DNA from: Candidatus Kryptonium sp.
GTDB lineage: Bacteria > Bacteroidota > Ignavibacteria > Kryptoniales > Kryptoniaceae
NCBI GenBank assembly: GCA_025060635.1
Contig: JANXBN010000004.1
Coordinates: 108,565 to 172,564 of the forward strand
DNA length: 64,000 nt
Reading direction: 5' to 3'
Shown here: one piece after another, positions 45,973-56,148 of the stretch
Layout: each line of letters opens with the position of its first letter
Numbering within the stretch: the first letter of the stretch is position 1
Notes under the pieces: generated by a model
What the model saw: the letters and a program-made list of their open reading frames with translations, nothing else
Told to the model about the DNA's origin: nothing
Databases searched by the model: none
Position numbers and translations under genes: made by a program

Positions 45973-46729
45973 TAAATGGATTTTCCTTAACACTGGTTTC
46001 AATGATGGCGAATTTAATATGAGATTTGATGAAAATCTCGCTCGCCTTTTCGCGGAGGGTAAGATTAAACCAGTGTTAAGAGTTTATGGGTGGAGACCGT
46101 ATACAATTTCAATAGGTTATAATCAGGACGAGAAGGTTTTTGATTTTGATAAAATAAAAAAGACAGGGATAGGTTTTGTTAGAAGGCCAACTGGTGGAAG
46201 GGCAATCCTTCATTCTGAAGAGCTTACATACTCAGTTGTGATGAGTTCCGGAGGTAAAAGTGTGCTTGAGATTTACAATATGTTAAGCAAGGCAATCGCA
46301 AGGGGGCTGAGCCTGCTTGGGGTAGAGTTTGAACTTGAAGAATCACAGCCCGATTTTAAAAAACTTTACAGGGAATTTAATTCAATTCCATGCTTTGCAA
46401 GCTCAGCTAAATATGAAATTCATTACAAAGGGAGAAAAATCGTCGGAAGCGCGCAAAGAAGATACGGCGATGTTGTCCTGCAACACGGTTCAATTTTAAT
46501 TGGAGAGTTTCATAAAAAATTGCCAGAATTTTTAAAGATTGATTCGCAAGATTTGATTGAGCAGTTAAAGGATGAAATTGAAAATAAAACGATATCATTA
46601 AATGAAATCTTCGGTCGTCAGATTAAATTTGAGGAAGTTGCTGATGTCTTAAAGCGAGGTTTTGAAATAGAGCTTGGAATTGAGTTTGAAGAAATTTCTC
46701 AAACAAAATTTCAAGAAATAATTTCATGA
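45962..46729 (+). CDS. lipM: LipM-like octanoyltransferase (BPL/LplA/LipB family)
   Basis: A 255-residue protein of the biotin/lipoate transferase fold. It contains [38 protein letters not shown] (the RRxTGGRAxxH box) and [20 protein letters not shown] with the lysine. Cys144, in [17 protein letters not shown], matches the catalytic cysteine of LipM octanoyl-ACP:GcvH transferase; LplA lipoate ligases lack it. It would begin lipoic acid assembly. It shares the operon with lpx genes by overlap. An LplA-type ligase is the alternative. Confidence 0.8.
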   Translation: MTSNKWIFLNTGFNDGEFNMRFDENLARLFAEGKIKPVLRVYGWRPYTISIGYNQDEKVFDFDKIKKTGIGFVRRPTGGRAILHSEELTYSVVMSSGGKSVLEIYNMLSKAIARGLSLLGVEFELEESQPDFKKLYREFNSIPCFASSAKYEIHYKGRKIVGSAQRRYGDVVLQHGSILIGEFHKKLPEFLKIDSQDLIEQLKDEIENKTISLNEIFGRQIKFEEVADVLKRGFEIELGIEFEEISQTKFQEIIS

Positions 46730-47529
46730 GTTTGAAAAAGGTCACGACCAAAACTTTGCTTGAGATGAAAAAGCGGGGAGAGAAGATTGCTATGTTGACC
46801 GCTTACGATTTTTTGATTGCTAAATTGCTTGATGAATCCGGAATTGATGTAATCCTCGTTGGTGATTCACTTGGAAATGTTTTTCAAGGACATGAAACAA
46901 CTTTGCCTGTCACGGTTGACGATATGATTTATCATGCAAAAGCTGTATGTAGAGGTGTTAAGAGAGCGATGGTTGTGGTTGATATGCCGTTTTTATCATA
47001 TCAAGTAAGCATTGAGGAAGCGGTGCGGAATTGCGGAAGAGTTTTAAAGGAAACCTGCGCCGAAGGTGTAAAGATTGAGGGCGGTAGCGAGATCGTAGAT
47101 GTCATTTACAAATTGACTTCAATTGGGATTCCTGTCATGGGACATCTTGGTTTAACTCCGCAGAGCATACATAAGTTCGGAAGTTATGATGTGCGCGGTG
47201 TTGATGAAAAAGAAGCAGAAAAAATTTTAAACGACGCAAAATCCCTTGAATCGGCAGGCGTGTTCTCAATTGTCCTTGAAAAAATACCTGCGCATCTTGC
47301 TAAAAAAGTTACCGAGTCGGTTTCTGTTCCAACAATTGGAATTGGAGCAGGTCCATTTTGTGATGGACAAGTTTTAGTCGTTTATGATATGCTTGGATTA
47401 TTTGAGGAGTTCAAGCCAAAGTTTGTGAGAAGATACGCCGAAATTGCAAAAACCATAAGAAATGCCTTTGAAAATTACATATCCGATGTTAAATCTGGTA
47501 AATTCCCAAATGAGAACGAATCGTATTAG
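46726..47529 (+). CDS. panB: 3-methyl-2-oxobutanoate hydroxymethyltransferase
   Basis: A 267-residue Pan[41 protein letters not shown] (metal-ligand Asp), [60 protein letters not shown] and [20 protein letters not shown]. It transfers a hydroxymethyl group from methylene-THF in pantothenate and CoA synthesis. ATGA overlap with lipM. It is the last gene of the envelope cluster. Confidence 0.97.
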   Translation: MSLKKVTTKTLLEMKKRGEKIAMLTAYDFLIAKLLDESGIDVILVGDSLGNVFQGHETTLPVTVDDMIYHAKAVCRGVKRAMVVVDMPFLSYQVSIEEAVRNCGRVLKETCAEGVKIEGGSEIVDVIYKLTSIGIPVMGHLGLTPQSIHKFGSYDVRGVDEKEAEKILNDAKSLESAGVFSIVLEKIPAHLAKKVTESVSVPTIGIGAGPFCDGQVLVVYDMLGLFEEFKPKFVRRYAEIAKTIRNAFENYISDVKSGKFPNENESY

Positions 47530-47593
47530 GAACTTAACCTAATTTTTATTGTGTTTTAGATTTTGAGTTCATCAAATTTTAAATCTCAAGCCG

Positions 47594-47977
47594 ATGAAGA
47601 GTGTACTGCACATATTGACATTGATGATATTTATCTTCGGGACTTTGCAATTTGCAAGCGTTGTCTCATTTTGTAGGATGTCAAGCCAAGCTCAAACTCA
47701 AATCTCTTGTTTATGCTCGGGGGATTTTGATGGCGATTATGAATCAATCTCTCAGGATAGAGCTATTTGTTGTTCAGTGAAAAAATTTGAGAAAATCAGC
47801 GTTCAAGATTTCTCCAATTTCAAAGATGAAATTTCAAAATTGATTTCATTTAAAGCCAGCTTAAAAAGCGAAGCAATTTCGCTCGCGGATTTTTTCACTC
47901 CGACAATTTTCAAATCCTATCCTATTTCTCCGCCCAAGATTGACATTCCTATATTAAATTCCTCTCTTCTTATCTGA
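47594..47977 (+). CDS. Small secreted cysteine-rich protein before the cus operon
   Basis: A 127-residue protein with a hydrophobic signal (SVLHILTLMIFIFGTLQFAS) and five cysteines: FCRMSS, ISCLCSGD and the pair AICCSVKKFE. A proline-rich end follows (SYPISPPKIDIPIL). This recalls the small HYC/CC-type secreted proteins often found ahead of heavy-metal RND operons in Bacteroidetes, but the match is by layout only. If so, it may bind copper or silver in the periplasm. It is 137 nt upstream of cusC, on the same strand. Confidence 0.6.
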   Translation: MKSVLHILTLMIFIFGTLQFASVVSFCRMSSQAQTQISCLCSGDFDGDYESISQDRAICCSVKKFEKISVQDFSNFKDEISKLISFKASLKSEAISLADFFTPTIFKSYPISPPKIDIPILNSSLLI

Positions 47978-48060
47978 AAATTCCGACCTGTCTTAAAAGC
48001 AGTTTATCAGCGTCCTGACTTTTCTTGGTTTTGATTCCAAAGCGCGATTCAAAAGTCTTG

Positions 48061-48076
48061 CGGATTTAGAAATCCG
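48061..48076. promoter_or_regulatory. Perfect hairpin upstream of cusC
   Basis: CGGATTT-AG-AAATCCG, a perfect 7-bp inverted repeat 38 nt before the cusC ATG. It may be an operator for a metal sensor or a short stem in the leader. No clear -35/-10 pair was found beside it. Confidence 0.35.
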
Positions 48077-48114
48077 TTAAAACCAGTTTACAAAATAAAG
48101 AGTTTTTGAAGATT

Positions 48115-49377
48115 ATGAAATTCATTCAATGTCTAATCGTCGTGTGTTTATTCTCAATTTCCGTTTTCCCACAAACTCTTGATGACTACATAAAAATTGC
48201 GTTAGAAAACAACGCAGAGCTTAAGGCACTGGAATTACAAGTTGAAGCGCTTGAGAAGAGAATAAGGCAAGCAAGTGCTTTGTCGGATCCTATGTTAATG
48301 TTTGGGGTTGTAAACCTTCCGACGAATTTAAGTTTTACGCAAGATATGATGACAATGAAAGAATTTGGGTTTTCTCAAATGTTTATGTATCCGGGAAAGT
48401 ATTCGTTGATGGGGAAAATGGCGCAGAAAGATTATGAGGTCGCTAAAGAAGTTTACCGTTCAAAGAAGCTTGAGCTTATAGCGAATGTCAAAATGCTTTA
48501 CTTTGAGATTTATTACATGACGAAGGCAATTGAAATCACAAATAGGTCTATAGATTTGCTCAAAGATTTTGTAAAAATAGCATCAACGAGGTTTGCAACT
48601 GGGCAAGGGATTCAGCAAGATGTTTTGAAGGCACAAGTTGAGCTCTCAAAGATGATGGATGAATTGATAAAAATGGAAGCAGAAAGAAAAGATATGATAG
48701 TTAAATTCAACGCTTTGCTTTACAGAAAGCCGATGGATTCAGTTTCCGTTCCAAGCGGAATTGAAATTGTCCAGTTTAATAAAAGTTATGATGAATTAGA
48801 AAATCTTGCCTTTGAGAACAATCCGATGATAATTGCGATGAAGAAGATGGTTGAAAAAGATAAGGTTATGAATCAATTTGCAAAGAGTGAGTTGATACCT
48901 GATTTTGAAATCAAGTTTTCTTACGGACAGCGTTCGTTCGTTGATCAATCTGGGATGAGGGCGCACGATATGTTAAGTTTTTCAATCGGTCTTAACATAC
49001 CTGTTTTTTTCTGGCGGAAACAGAATTTGAAAATTCAAGAGACGGCGATAATTGTTTCCCAGTCGGAGGCAAAACTTGCTATGATGAAAAATGAGGTTTC
49101 AAGGATGATTCAAGAAACGATGAACAAGATTGAAAAGAACATAAAATTGATTGAACTTTATAAAAGTGGGCTGATACCGCAAGCGACGCAAAATTTAAAT
49201 GTTGGGCTTATAGGCTATCAAGTTGGAAAAATTGATTTCATGACGCTTGTGGATAATTTTATGTCTCTTTACAATTACCAAATCCAGTATGAGAAAATTA
49301 TCGCGGATTACAATTCAAAACTTGCGGAGCTTGAAATGCTCATCGGCATAGAAATTAACGAAAATTTCAAAAACTAA
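48115..49377 (+). CDS. cusC: TolC-family outer-membrane efflux protein
   Basis: About 420 residues: signal MKFIQCLIVVCLFSISVFPQ, then two related OEP halves of long amphipathic helices (ALENNAELKALELQVEALEK; AFENNPMIIAMKKMVEKDKV) with DPMLMFGVVNLP and FSIGLNIPVFFWRKQ. It forms the outer-membrane channel of the tripartite efflux pump with CusB and CusA, which follow. It is Met-rich in the first barrel region (FTQDMMTMKEFGFSQMFMYP), which may suit copper or silver. The start could be the TTG at 48106; ATG 48115 is preferred. Confidence 0.85.
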   Translation: MKFIQCLIVVCLFSISVFPQTLDDYIKIALENNAELKALELQVEALEKRIRQASALSDPMLMFGVVNLPTNLSFTQDMMTMKEFGFSQMFMYPGKYSLMGKMAQKDYEVAKEVYRSKKLELIANVKMLYFEIYYMTKAIEITNRSIDLLKDFVKIASTRFATGQGIQQDVLKAQVELSKMMDELIKMEAERKDMIVKFNALLYRKPMDSVSVPSGIEIVQFNKSYDELENLAFENNPMIIAMKKMVEKDKVMNQFAKSELIPDFEIKFSYGQRSFVDQSGMRAHDMLSFSIGLNIPVFFWRKQNLKIQETAIIVSQSEAKLAMMKNEVSRMIQETMNKIEKNIKLIELYKSGLIPQATQNLNVGLIGYQVGKIDFMTLVDNFMSLYNYQIQYEKIIADYNSKLAELEMLIGIEINENFKN

Positions 49378-49393
49378 AATTTTATGAACTACC

Positions 49394-50911
49394 ATGAAAT
49401 GGAAAATTATCGCAGCAATCGTTTTTTCTTCTCTCGTTTCACTTTTGGCAGGATATTTTCTCGCAAAGGAAATTTTCCCATCGTCAGTTAAGGGTTTTGA
49501 TGAAAATGTAAAATTGAGCTCAGGGCAAAAGGTTCTTTATTACAGATGTGGAATGCATCCGTGGGTGATTGCTGATAAACCGGGGAAATGTCATATATGT
49601 GGAATGGATTTAACAGCGGTTTATGAAGGTGAGGAAAGCGGAAGTGATGTGGTGAAAATTGATCCAACTATAGTCCAGAATATCGGTGTAAAAATTGAAC
49701 CTGTAAGAAGGATGGAACTCAGAAAGAGCATCAAAACGGTTGGCGTAGTTGACTACGACGAGACAAAGATCGCAGTTATCACGACAAAAGTTTCGGGATG
49801 GATAGAAAAGCTTTATGTTGACTATACAGGTAAATTTGTTCGCAAAGGCGAGCCATTGTTTGAGATCTACAGTCCAGATCTTGTCACTGCACAAGAGGAG
49901 TATTTACAAGCGATAAATTATAAGCAAAGGGTCTCACAAAGTAGAGATCCAAACATAATTGAAGGAGCAGATCAACTCGTTGAAAGCGCAAGGAAACGAC
50001 TTCTTTACTGGGATATTTCGGAAGAACAAATAAAAGAGCTTGAAAGCACGAAACAAGTTCGCAAGACGCTGATAATTTATTCACCTGTGGATGGTGTCGT
50101 GATAGAAAAAAACATATTTCTTGGAATTAAAGTCGCCCAAGGGATGAATTTAATGAAGATCGTGGACCTTTCAACAGTTTGGGTTTATGCTGATATTTAT
50201 GAATATGAATTGCCTTGGGTAAAAGTTGGTGAAGAGGCGGAAGTTGAAATCCCATACTTGCCAGGTAAAATTTTGAAAGGAAAAATTTCATACATTTATC
50301 CATTTCTTCAAACTGAGACAAGGACTGTTAAGGTGCGCCTTGAATTTGAAAATTTTGGGTATTTTCTCAAGCCGGATATGTATGTAAATGTAATAATCAA
50401 ATCAAAAGTTGCTATAAACACTATTGCTGTCCCCGAGCAATCAGTGATAAGGACTGGAAAACGAGACATCGTCGTTGTATCTCTCGGCGAAGGAAGGTTT
50501 AAATCAGTTGAAGTTAAACTTGGAGTTCTTGCTGATGGTTATTATCAAGTGCTTGAAGGATTATATGAAGGTCAAGACATCGTTACTTCTTCTCATTTTC
50601 TCATAGATTCTGAAAGCAATCTTAGAGCTGCGCTTGCTGGGCTATTCCATCAACATTATGAAGAAAATAAACAAAATCAAGAAACGAAGAAGACACAGAA
50701 ACGAGATAAGTCAGAGATAAGGCACGAGCATAAAGATGAAAAATCTGTAAAATCGCAAACTCCTAATAAGGCTATTGATCCTGTCTGTGGTATGGAAGTA
50801 GATCCCAAAGTTGCTCTTTCATACACTTACAAAGGGGAAAATTTTTACTTCTGTATGAAATCGTGCCTTGAAAAGTTCAGAAAGAACCCGGAAAAATACT
50901 TGAAAAAGTGA
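49394..50911 (+). CDS. cusB: CusB-type RND periplasmic adaptor with metal-binding and YHS domains
   Basis: A 505-residue adaptor. One N-terminal membrane segment ([20 protein letters not shown]) is followed by a heavy-metal-binding domain at ~49-77 ([19 protein letters not shown]). The barrel/lipoyl/hairpin adaptor core (~85-425) has [19 protein letters not shown] and VVEKNIFLG-like lipoyl halves. A Lys/His-rich linker leads to a C-terminal YHS domain (~461-505: [36 protein letters not shown]). It would load Cu(I)/Ag(I) into CusA. The extra YHS module adds another Cys/Met metal site. Confidence 0.9.
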   Translation: MKWKIIAAIVFSSLVSLLAGYFLAKEIFPSSVKGFDENVKLSSGQKVLYYRCGMHPWVIADKPGKCHICGMDLTAVYEGEESGSDVVKIDPTIVQNIGVKIEPVRRMELRKSIKTVGVVDYDETKIAVITTKVSGWIEKLYVDYTGKFVRKGEPLFEIYSPDLVTAQEEYLQAINYKQRVSQSRDPNIIEGADQLVESARKRLLYWDISEEQIKELESTKQVRKTLIIYSPVDGVVIEKNIFLGIKVAQGMNLMKIVDLSTVWVYADIYEYELPWVKVGEEAEVEIPYLPGKILKGKISYIYPFLQTETRTVKVRLEFENFGYFLKPDMYVNVIIKSKVAINTIAVPEQSVIRTGKRDIVVVSLGEGRFKSVEVKLGVLADGYYQVLEGLYEGQDIVTSSHFLIDSESNLRAALAGLFHQHYEENKQNQETKKTQKRDKSEIRHEHKDEKSVKSQTPNKAIDPVCGMEVDPKVALSYTYKGENFYFCMKSCLEKFRKNPEKYLKK

Positions 50912-50939
50912 TTTCTCCAAAATAAAAGTGGAGTTTTTT

Positions 50940-53900
50940 ATGATACAGCGAATAATTGAATGGTCCGTAAACAATCGGTTTCTTGTTATCTTCGTTGTTT
51001 TGTTTGCTATAGTTGCAGGAATTTATTCAATTCAAACAATACCGATTGATGCAATTCCAGATTTGAGCGATGTTCAAGTAATAATTTACACGCAATATCC
51101 TGGGCAATCGCCGGAAATTGTTGAGCAACAAGTCACTTATCCACTTACGACGGCGATGGTTTCTGTCCCGAAATCAAAGGTTGTTCGTGGGTATTCATTT
51201 TTTGGCTACTCACTTGTATATGTAATCTTTGAAGACGGCACCGATCTTTACTGGGCAAGAAGTCGTGTTCTTGAGTATTTAAACTATGCTATGAATAAGT
51301 TGCCAAAGGGTGTGGTTCCAGCTCTTGGTCCTGATGCAACTGGTGTTGGATGGGTATTTATGTATGCGCTTGTTTCTGATAAGAGAGATTTAAGCGAACT
51401 GCGTTCAATTCAAGATTGGTATTTGAGATATGAACTTACAAGTGTTGATGGAGTTGCTGAAGTCGCAAGTGTCGGTGGATATGTTAAAAACTATCGCATA
51501 ACAGTTGATCCAAATAAACTTCTTGCTTATAACATTCCGTTAAATCAAGTTGAAATGGCTATAAAGAGAAGCAACAATGATGTTGGAGGCGAAGTAATAG
51601 AGATGGGAGAAATGGAGTATATGATTCGTGGGCTCGGATATATAAAGACAATTGAGGACATTAAAAAGATCCCCATCGGAGTAAGCAGTGCTCATGCAAA
51701 GGTGGTTGAAATGAAAGCGCAAACAGATGAAGGTATGTCAACTTCTGAAATGCATAAAAAATCAAATATGAGTTCAGATGATGCTTTTTCATCTAAAGAG
51801 ATATTTGGAAACAGAATTTTTAAAAGTGGGACGCCGATTTTCCTTGGAGATGTAGCAACTGTTTCAGTTGAGCCGATGATGAGAAGAGGAATTGCTGAGT
51901 TAAATGGTGAGGGCGAGGTCGTTGGTGGTATAATTGTGATGCGACATGGTGAAAATGCTTTGAAAGTAATTGAAGGAGTCAAAAAGAAACTTGAGGAGTT
52001 GAAAGCTGGGCTTCCCGAAGATGTTAAAATTATACCTGTTTATGACAGGTCTGAACTTATAAAGAGATCAATCGCAACTTTGAGGGAGAAGCTTATTGAA
52101 GAGTCAATAATAGTTGCGCTTGTTTGTTTGCTTTTCTTGTTTCATTTCACAAGTGGGCTTGTTGCGATCTTTACACTTCCGACCGCGATTTTGATTTCAT
52201 TTATTGTGATGAAGATTCAAGGTATAAATGCAAACATTATGTCTCTTGGTGGCATCGCAGTTGCAATTGGAACGATGGTTGATGCCGCTATAGTGATGAT
52301 TGAAAACGCACATAAACATCTTGAACAGGACTCCGAGAAAAAAGATCACTGGAAGATAATTCTTGATGCTTCAAAGGAAGTTGGACCATCTTTGTTTTAT
52401 TCTTTGCTTGTCATTACGGTTTCTTTTCTCCCGGTTTTCGCACTTGAAGCACAAGAGGGACGACTTTTTAAACCACTTGCATATACTAAAACATACTCAA
52501 TGGCAGCAGCTGCAATTCTTTCAATTACGATCGTCCCAGTTTTAATGGGTTATTTCATAAGAGGGAAAATTCCGCCTGAGGAAAAAAATCCGATCAATAG
52601 ATTTTTGATGAAAGTTTATCATCCTGTGTTAAATTTTGCTTTGAAGTTTAAATGGGTTGTCATAGTTGCCGTTGTTTTAATTTTAGCTTTGACCTATATT
52701 CCTTTTTCAAAGATTGGGTCGGAGTTTATGCCACCTTTGTGGGAAGGTGATCTTCTCTATATGCCAACGACTCTTCCGGGAATCTCAATCACGAAAGCGA
52801 AAGAGATTTTACAGCAAACCGATAAAATTATAAAGCAATTTCCGGAAGTTCATCATGTATTTGGTAAGATCGGACGAGCTGAGACAGCGACTGATCCCGC
52901 TGGACTTGATATGATAGAAACGACGATCATGTTAAAACCTGAAAACGAGTGGCGACCTGGGATGACACCAGAGAAACTTATAAGAGAAATGGACAGGGCA
53001 CTTCAGATCCCAGGATTATCAAATGCGTGGACGATGCCGATTAAAACAAGAGTTGATATGCTTTCAACTGGAATTAGAACGCCCGTGGGAGTAAAAGTTT
53101 CTGGCCCAGATTTAGAAACTTTGGAAGAAATAGGGAAACAAATTGAAGCGCTACTTAGAAAAGTTCCAGGCACTGTTTCGGCTTATTCAGAAAGAATTCT
53201 CGGGGGAAACTATGTTGATTTTAAAATCAAAAGAGAAGAGGCAGGAAGATATGGCCTAACGGTTGGAGATGTTCAAGATGTTATAATGACAGCAATTGGT
53301 GGAATGGAGGTTACAAATATAATTGAGGGACTTGAGCGATATCCTGTTAGCATTCGCTATCCAAGAGAGTTGAGAGATAACATTGAAGATTTGAAGCGTG
53401 TGCTCGTTCCTACTCCAACTGGTGCGCAGGTTCCATTAGGACAACTAGCGGATATTGAGATCAAGAAAGGTCCGATGGTTATAAGAAGCGAAGATACGAG
53501 ACCAAATGTTTGGGTTTATGTTGATTTTAGAGATTATGATGTTGGAACTTATGTGAAGATGGCTAAGCGTGTTGTAGAAGAAGGCATTAAGCTACCGCCT
53601 GGATATACGATTACTTGGAGCGGACAATTTGAATATATGGAAAGGGCAAAGGAAAAACTTTTTTATATAATCCCTGCGACATTGCTTATAATTTTTGTGA
53701 TAATTTATCTCAACACGAAATCAATCGTAAAGGTGTTCATCGTTTTCCTTGCCGTTCCGTTTTCACTTGTTGGTGCGATATGGCTACTTTACATACTTGA
53801 CTATAATATGAGCATTGCCGTATGGGTTGGAATGATAGCGCTTGCTGGGCTTGATGCTGAAACGGGAATTGTGATGCTTCTGTATCTTGATCTTGCTTAT

Positions 53901-54197
53901 GAAGAATGGAAGAGAAAAGGAAAGTTAAAGACGATAAATGATTTAAAAGAAGCAATTTATCATGGGGCACTGAAAAGGTTGAGGCCTAAAACTATGACCG
54001 TTGCAACGATAATTGCTGGGCTTTTGCCTATAATGTTAAGCCACGGAACAGGAGCGGATGTGATGAAAAGAATATCTGCTCCGATGATAGGTGGCGTCGT
54101 GACAAGTTTCATACTTGAACTTATTGTTTATCCCGTAATCTACCTTATCTGGAGAAGTTGGACAATGAGAAAGGAACAGAAAGCGGAGATATTATAA
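50940..54197 (+). CDS. cusA: CusA-type heavy-metal RND efflux transporter
   Basis: A 1085-residue RND pump (the E. coli protein is ~1047) with 12 helices in two halves. It has the TM4 proton-relay Asp in GTMVDAAIVMIENAHKHLE, SEFMPPLWEGDLLYMPTTLP, DMIETTIMLKPENEWRPGMT and RVDMLSTGIRTPVGVKVSG, holding methionines at the Cu/Ag pathway positions. A ~40-residue Met/His/Ser-rich insertion at ~254-296 is additional. Start at the ATG at 50940 (GTGGAG site). It exports Cu(I)/Ag(I) by proton motive force. The metal choice is inference from the methionines and adaptor domains. Confidence 0.92.
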   Translation: MIQRIIEWSVNNRFLVIFVVLFAIVAGIYSIQTIPIDAIPDLSDVQVIIYTQYPGQSPEIVEQQVTYPLTTAMVSVPKSKVVRGYSFFGYSLVYVIFEDGTDLYWARSRVLEYLNYAMNKLPKGVVPALGPDATGVGWVFMYALVSDKRDLSELRSIQDWYLRYELTSVDGVAEVASVGGYVKNYRITVDPNKLLAYNIPLNQVEMAIKRSNNDVGGEVIEMGEMEYMIRGLGYIKTIEDIKKIPIGVSSAHAKVVEMKAQTDEGMSTSEMHKKSNMSSDDAFSSKEIFGNRIFKSGTPIFLGDVATVSVEPMMRRGIAELNGEGEVVGGIIVMRHGENALKVIEGVKKKLEELKAGLPEDVKIIPVYDRSELIKRSIATLREKLIEESIIVALVCLLFLFHFTSGLVAIFTLPTAILISFIVMKIQGINANIMSLGGIAVAIGTMVDAAIVMIENAHKHLEQDSEKKDHWKIILDASKEVGPSLFYSLLVITVSFLPVFALEAQEGRLFKPLAYTKTYSMAAAAILSITIVPVLMGYFIRGKIPPEEKNPINRFLMKVYHPVLNFALKFKWVVIVAVVLILALTYIPFSKIGSEFMPPLWEGDLLYMPTTLPGISITKAKEILQQTDKIIKQFPEVHHVFGKIGRAETATDPAGLDMIETTIMLKPENEWRPGMTPEKLIREMDRALQIPGLSNAWTMPIKTRVDMLSTGIRTPVGVKVSGPDLETLEEIGKQIEALLRKVPGTVSAYSERILGGNYVDFKIKREEAGRYGLTVGDVQDVIMTAIGGMEVTNIIEGLERYPVSIRYPRELRDNIEDLKRVLVPTPTGAQVPLGQLADIEIKKGPMVIRSEDTRPNVWVYVDFRDYDVGTYVKMAKRVVEEGIKLPPGYTITWSGQFEYMERAKEKLFYIIPATLLIIFVIIYLNTKSIVKVFIVFLAVPFSLVGAIWLLYILDYNMSIAVWVGMIALAGLDAETGIVMLLYLDLAYEEWKRKGKLKTINDLKEAIYHGALKRLRPKTMTVATIIAGLLPIMLSHGTGADVMKRISAPMIGGVVTSFILELIVYPVIYLIWRSWTMRKEQKAEIL

Positions 54198-54206
54198 ACA
54201 AAATTC

Positions 54207-54229
54207 GGGGCGTCGCAAAGGGACGCCCC
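54207..54229. terminator. Bidirectional terminator after cusA
   Basis: GGGGCGTC (54207-54214) and GACGCCCC (54222-54229) form an 8-bp GC stem with a 7-base loop, between cusA and a convergent gene. The T-run is weak on the plus side. Confidence 0.8.
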
Positions 54230-54237
54230 TTGTTATC

Positions 54238-55578
54238 TTATTTTTTCCCAAATGGAAAAACGAAATTAACTCTTGGCTCAACTCTTTTTTGAACTTCGTA
54301 TTTGGTGTTATCTCCGACTCTTATCGGCTTAAATGTCCATTGATAAAGCATACTTATAACGATAAACTTTACAGGTTTATATCCAACCTCAGCATATAGT
54401 AATGAGCGTTCGTCAAGACGAAAAACATCTCCAAAATCTTTTATATTTCTTCTGTCATATCCAGCATCAAGCACAATTGTCGGTAAAATCTGAGGAAGTT
54501 CAAGGTCAAGGTGAAGCGTTCCGCTCTCCGGTGTCCCATCTAACTGTTGATAGCTTCCAACGATTTGTAATTGTCCGAGGAGCGTGAAGATTAGCTCGCC
54601 GTAAATTCCAGCGTTTTTCTTTGCATTTCTTAACGCTTGGAGCTTGCTTGTTGCGTTTATGGTATCTCTTAAATTAAATCTTTCAATTTCGTAAAAATAA
54701 TTGAAGTAACTTGGTAAAAATTGATCGCCGAAGTTTCTTCGTTCAATTTTTGCACCTATGTTTAGGATGCCAAGACCGCGGAGCTCAAAATTGCTTCCGT
54801 ATGCAATTCCACTGCCATAGTTTAAAAACTTAACATAATCAAAATATACATCCCAACCGAAAATTTTTGATCTAATGATCGGCAATCCGATATCAAGACC
54901 AATTACATCAGGTCTTTCCCAATCTCTGACTATTGTTCGTTTTACTGGGTCGTAGTGAGCGATTGCATCTTTGTTTAAATCAGTTGCATAGGTTGCACCA
55001 AGTTCAAGATTCCCGATAATGGGAATTTCTCCCGCAGGTGTAAATTTCAAAGGTCTAACATATCCGCGAAGCCCAAATACGCCTATTTTCCTCAAATCGC
55101 TAACGACAGATTCAAATCCAAATTTTCCGAAATCAACATCAAATTCAAGCCCAACTTTTCTGTCGTCATAGCTTGCGTTGTTTTTGTAATAATAAATAAT
55201 TGTTCCGTGTCCAAGTCGTGCGTAGTCAAGCGCACCAAGTCGTGCATAAAACGGATCTCCTTTTAATCCATATCTCACATATCTTATTGCTCTCAAGAAA
55301 TCATAAAATTCGTTCCAATCCTCTGTTCTTATTTTCCCATCGTTTACTCCAATTCTCAAGTTAACATCAAAACCGATCCCAATTTTGCCAAATGCGATTT
55401 CAGGTGAGATGTTGAGAAGGTAATATGGCTTTCCATCAAACCAAGATAGCCCAAGCCCACCTGCAAATTCACCGCTTGTTTGAGGTGTTGGCGGTGTAGT
55501 TCCTCTTTGAACTCTTCGTTGTGAGTATGCGGAAGTAAACAAAAGGATCAATGCTAATAAAATTATAGCTTTTCGCAT
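54238..55578 (-). CDS. Outer-membrane beta-barrel protein of unknown function
   Basis: A 446-residue protein with a signal peptide (MRKAIILLALILLFTSAYSQ), then an RRVQRGTTPPTPQTSG linker and many alternating strands (GEFAGGLGLSWFDGKPYYLL; YARLGALDYARLGHGTIIYY; IVLDAGYDRRNIKDFGDVFR) up to NFVFPFGKK. A barrel of ~16 strands is likely. I do not recognise a family. It is the last gene of the amidase-spmA-spmB operon, 30 nt after spmB, and may supply an outer-membrane partner for them; that is conjecture. Confidence 0.7.
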   Translation of the reverse strand: MRKAIILLALILLFTSAYSQRRVQRGTTPPTPQTSGEFAGGLGLSWFDGKPYYLLNISPEIAFGKIGIGFDVNLRIGVNDGKIRTEDWNEFYDFLRAIRYVRYGLKGDPFYARLGALDYARLGHGTIIYYYKNNASYDDRKVGLEFDVDFGKFGFESVVSDLRKIGVFGLRGYVRPLKFTPAGEIPIIGNLELGATYATDLNKDAIAHYDPVKRTIVRDWERPDVIGLDIGLPIIRSKIFGWDVYFDYVKFLNYGSGIAYGSNFELRGLGILNIGAKIERRNFGDQFLPSYFNYFYEIERFNLRDTINATSKLQALRNAKKNAGIYGELIFTLLGQLQIVGSYQQLDGTPESGTLHLDLELPQILPTIVLDAGYDRRNIKDFGDVFRLDERSLLYAEVGYKPVKFIVISMLYQWTFKPIRVGDNTKYEVQKRVEPRVNFVFPFGKK

Positions 55579-55608
55579 TTTGAGTTGAAATTTTATTTTT
55601 AAATTTTT

Positions 55609-56148
55609 TCAGCCGAAAACTAATTTACAAATAAAAAATGCTGTAAGCAAGCCAGTTATATCTGAGATCACACCTGCTGGAACTGCATGTCTTGTTTTTC
55701 TTATGTTCACGGAGCCGAAGTAAACCGCAAGCACATAAAAAGTTGTTTCAGTGCTTCCATACATAGTTGAGACAAGAAGCCCGAGGAATGAGTCAGGTCC
55801 ATATGTTTTCATTATCTCCGTCATAATCCCGAGCGAGCCACTTCCAGAGAGTGGTCGCATCAAAGCCATAGGTAAGGCTTCAGCTGGAAAACCAATTAAA
55901 TTTGTGATCGGGCTTAAAATCGCAACAAGGACATCCATTGCACCACTTGCTCTGAAGATCCCGATTGCAACGAGCATAGCAACAAGGTAGGGAATTATTC
56001 GCACTGCTACATTAAAACCTTCCTTTGCTCCTTCAACGAATGATTCGTAAACTTTAACTCTTTTTGCAAATCCATAGATCAAGAAGGTAAAGATCACGAA
56101 AGGTATTGCGATGACAGAGATTATGTTCATTATTTCCCTGAAACTCAT
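55609..56148 (-). CDS. spmB: SpmB-like membrane protein (nucleoside recognition domain)
   Basis: A 179-residue protein with about five helices and the Gate/nucleoside-recognition motifs: NVAVRIIPYLVAMLVAIGIF, FPAEALPMALMRPLSGSGSL, GIMTEIMKTYGPDSFLGLLV and STMYGSTETTFYVLAVYFGS. The family includes SpmB, needed for spore maturation in Bacillus; here, in a non-sporulating lineage, its role is unknown but may be transport of a cell-wall-related solute. It overlaps spmA by 4 nt and is always found with it. Confidence 0.88.
   Translation of the reverse strand: MSFREIMNIISVIAIPFVIFTFLIYGFAKRVKVYESFVEGAKEGFNVAVRIIPYLVAMLVAIGIFRASGAMDVLVAILSPITNLIGFPAEALPMALMRPLSGSGSLGIMTEIMKTYGPDSFLGLLVSTMYGSTETTFYVLAVYFGSVNIRKTRHAVPAGVISDITGLLTAFFICKLVFG

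Noticed and set aside
48044..48053. Ten bases matching the start of the CRISPR repeat (TTTGAATCGC, minus strand) before cusC
   Set aside because: Too short, no second copy and no spacer spacing; chance match.
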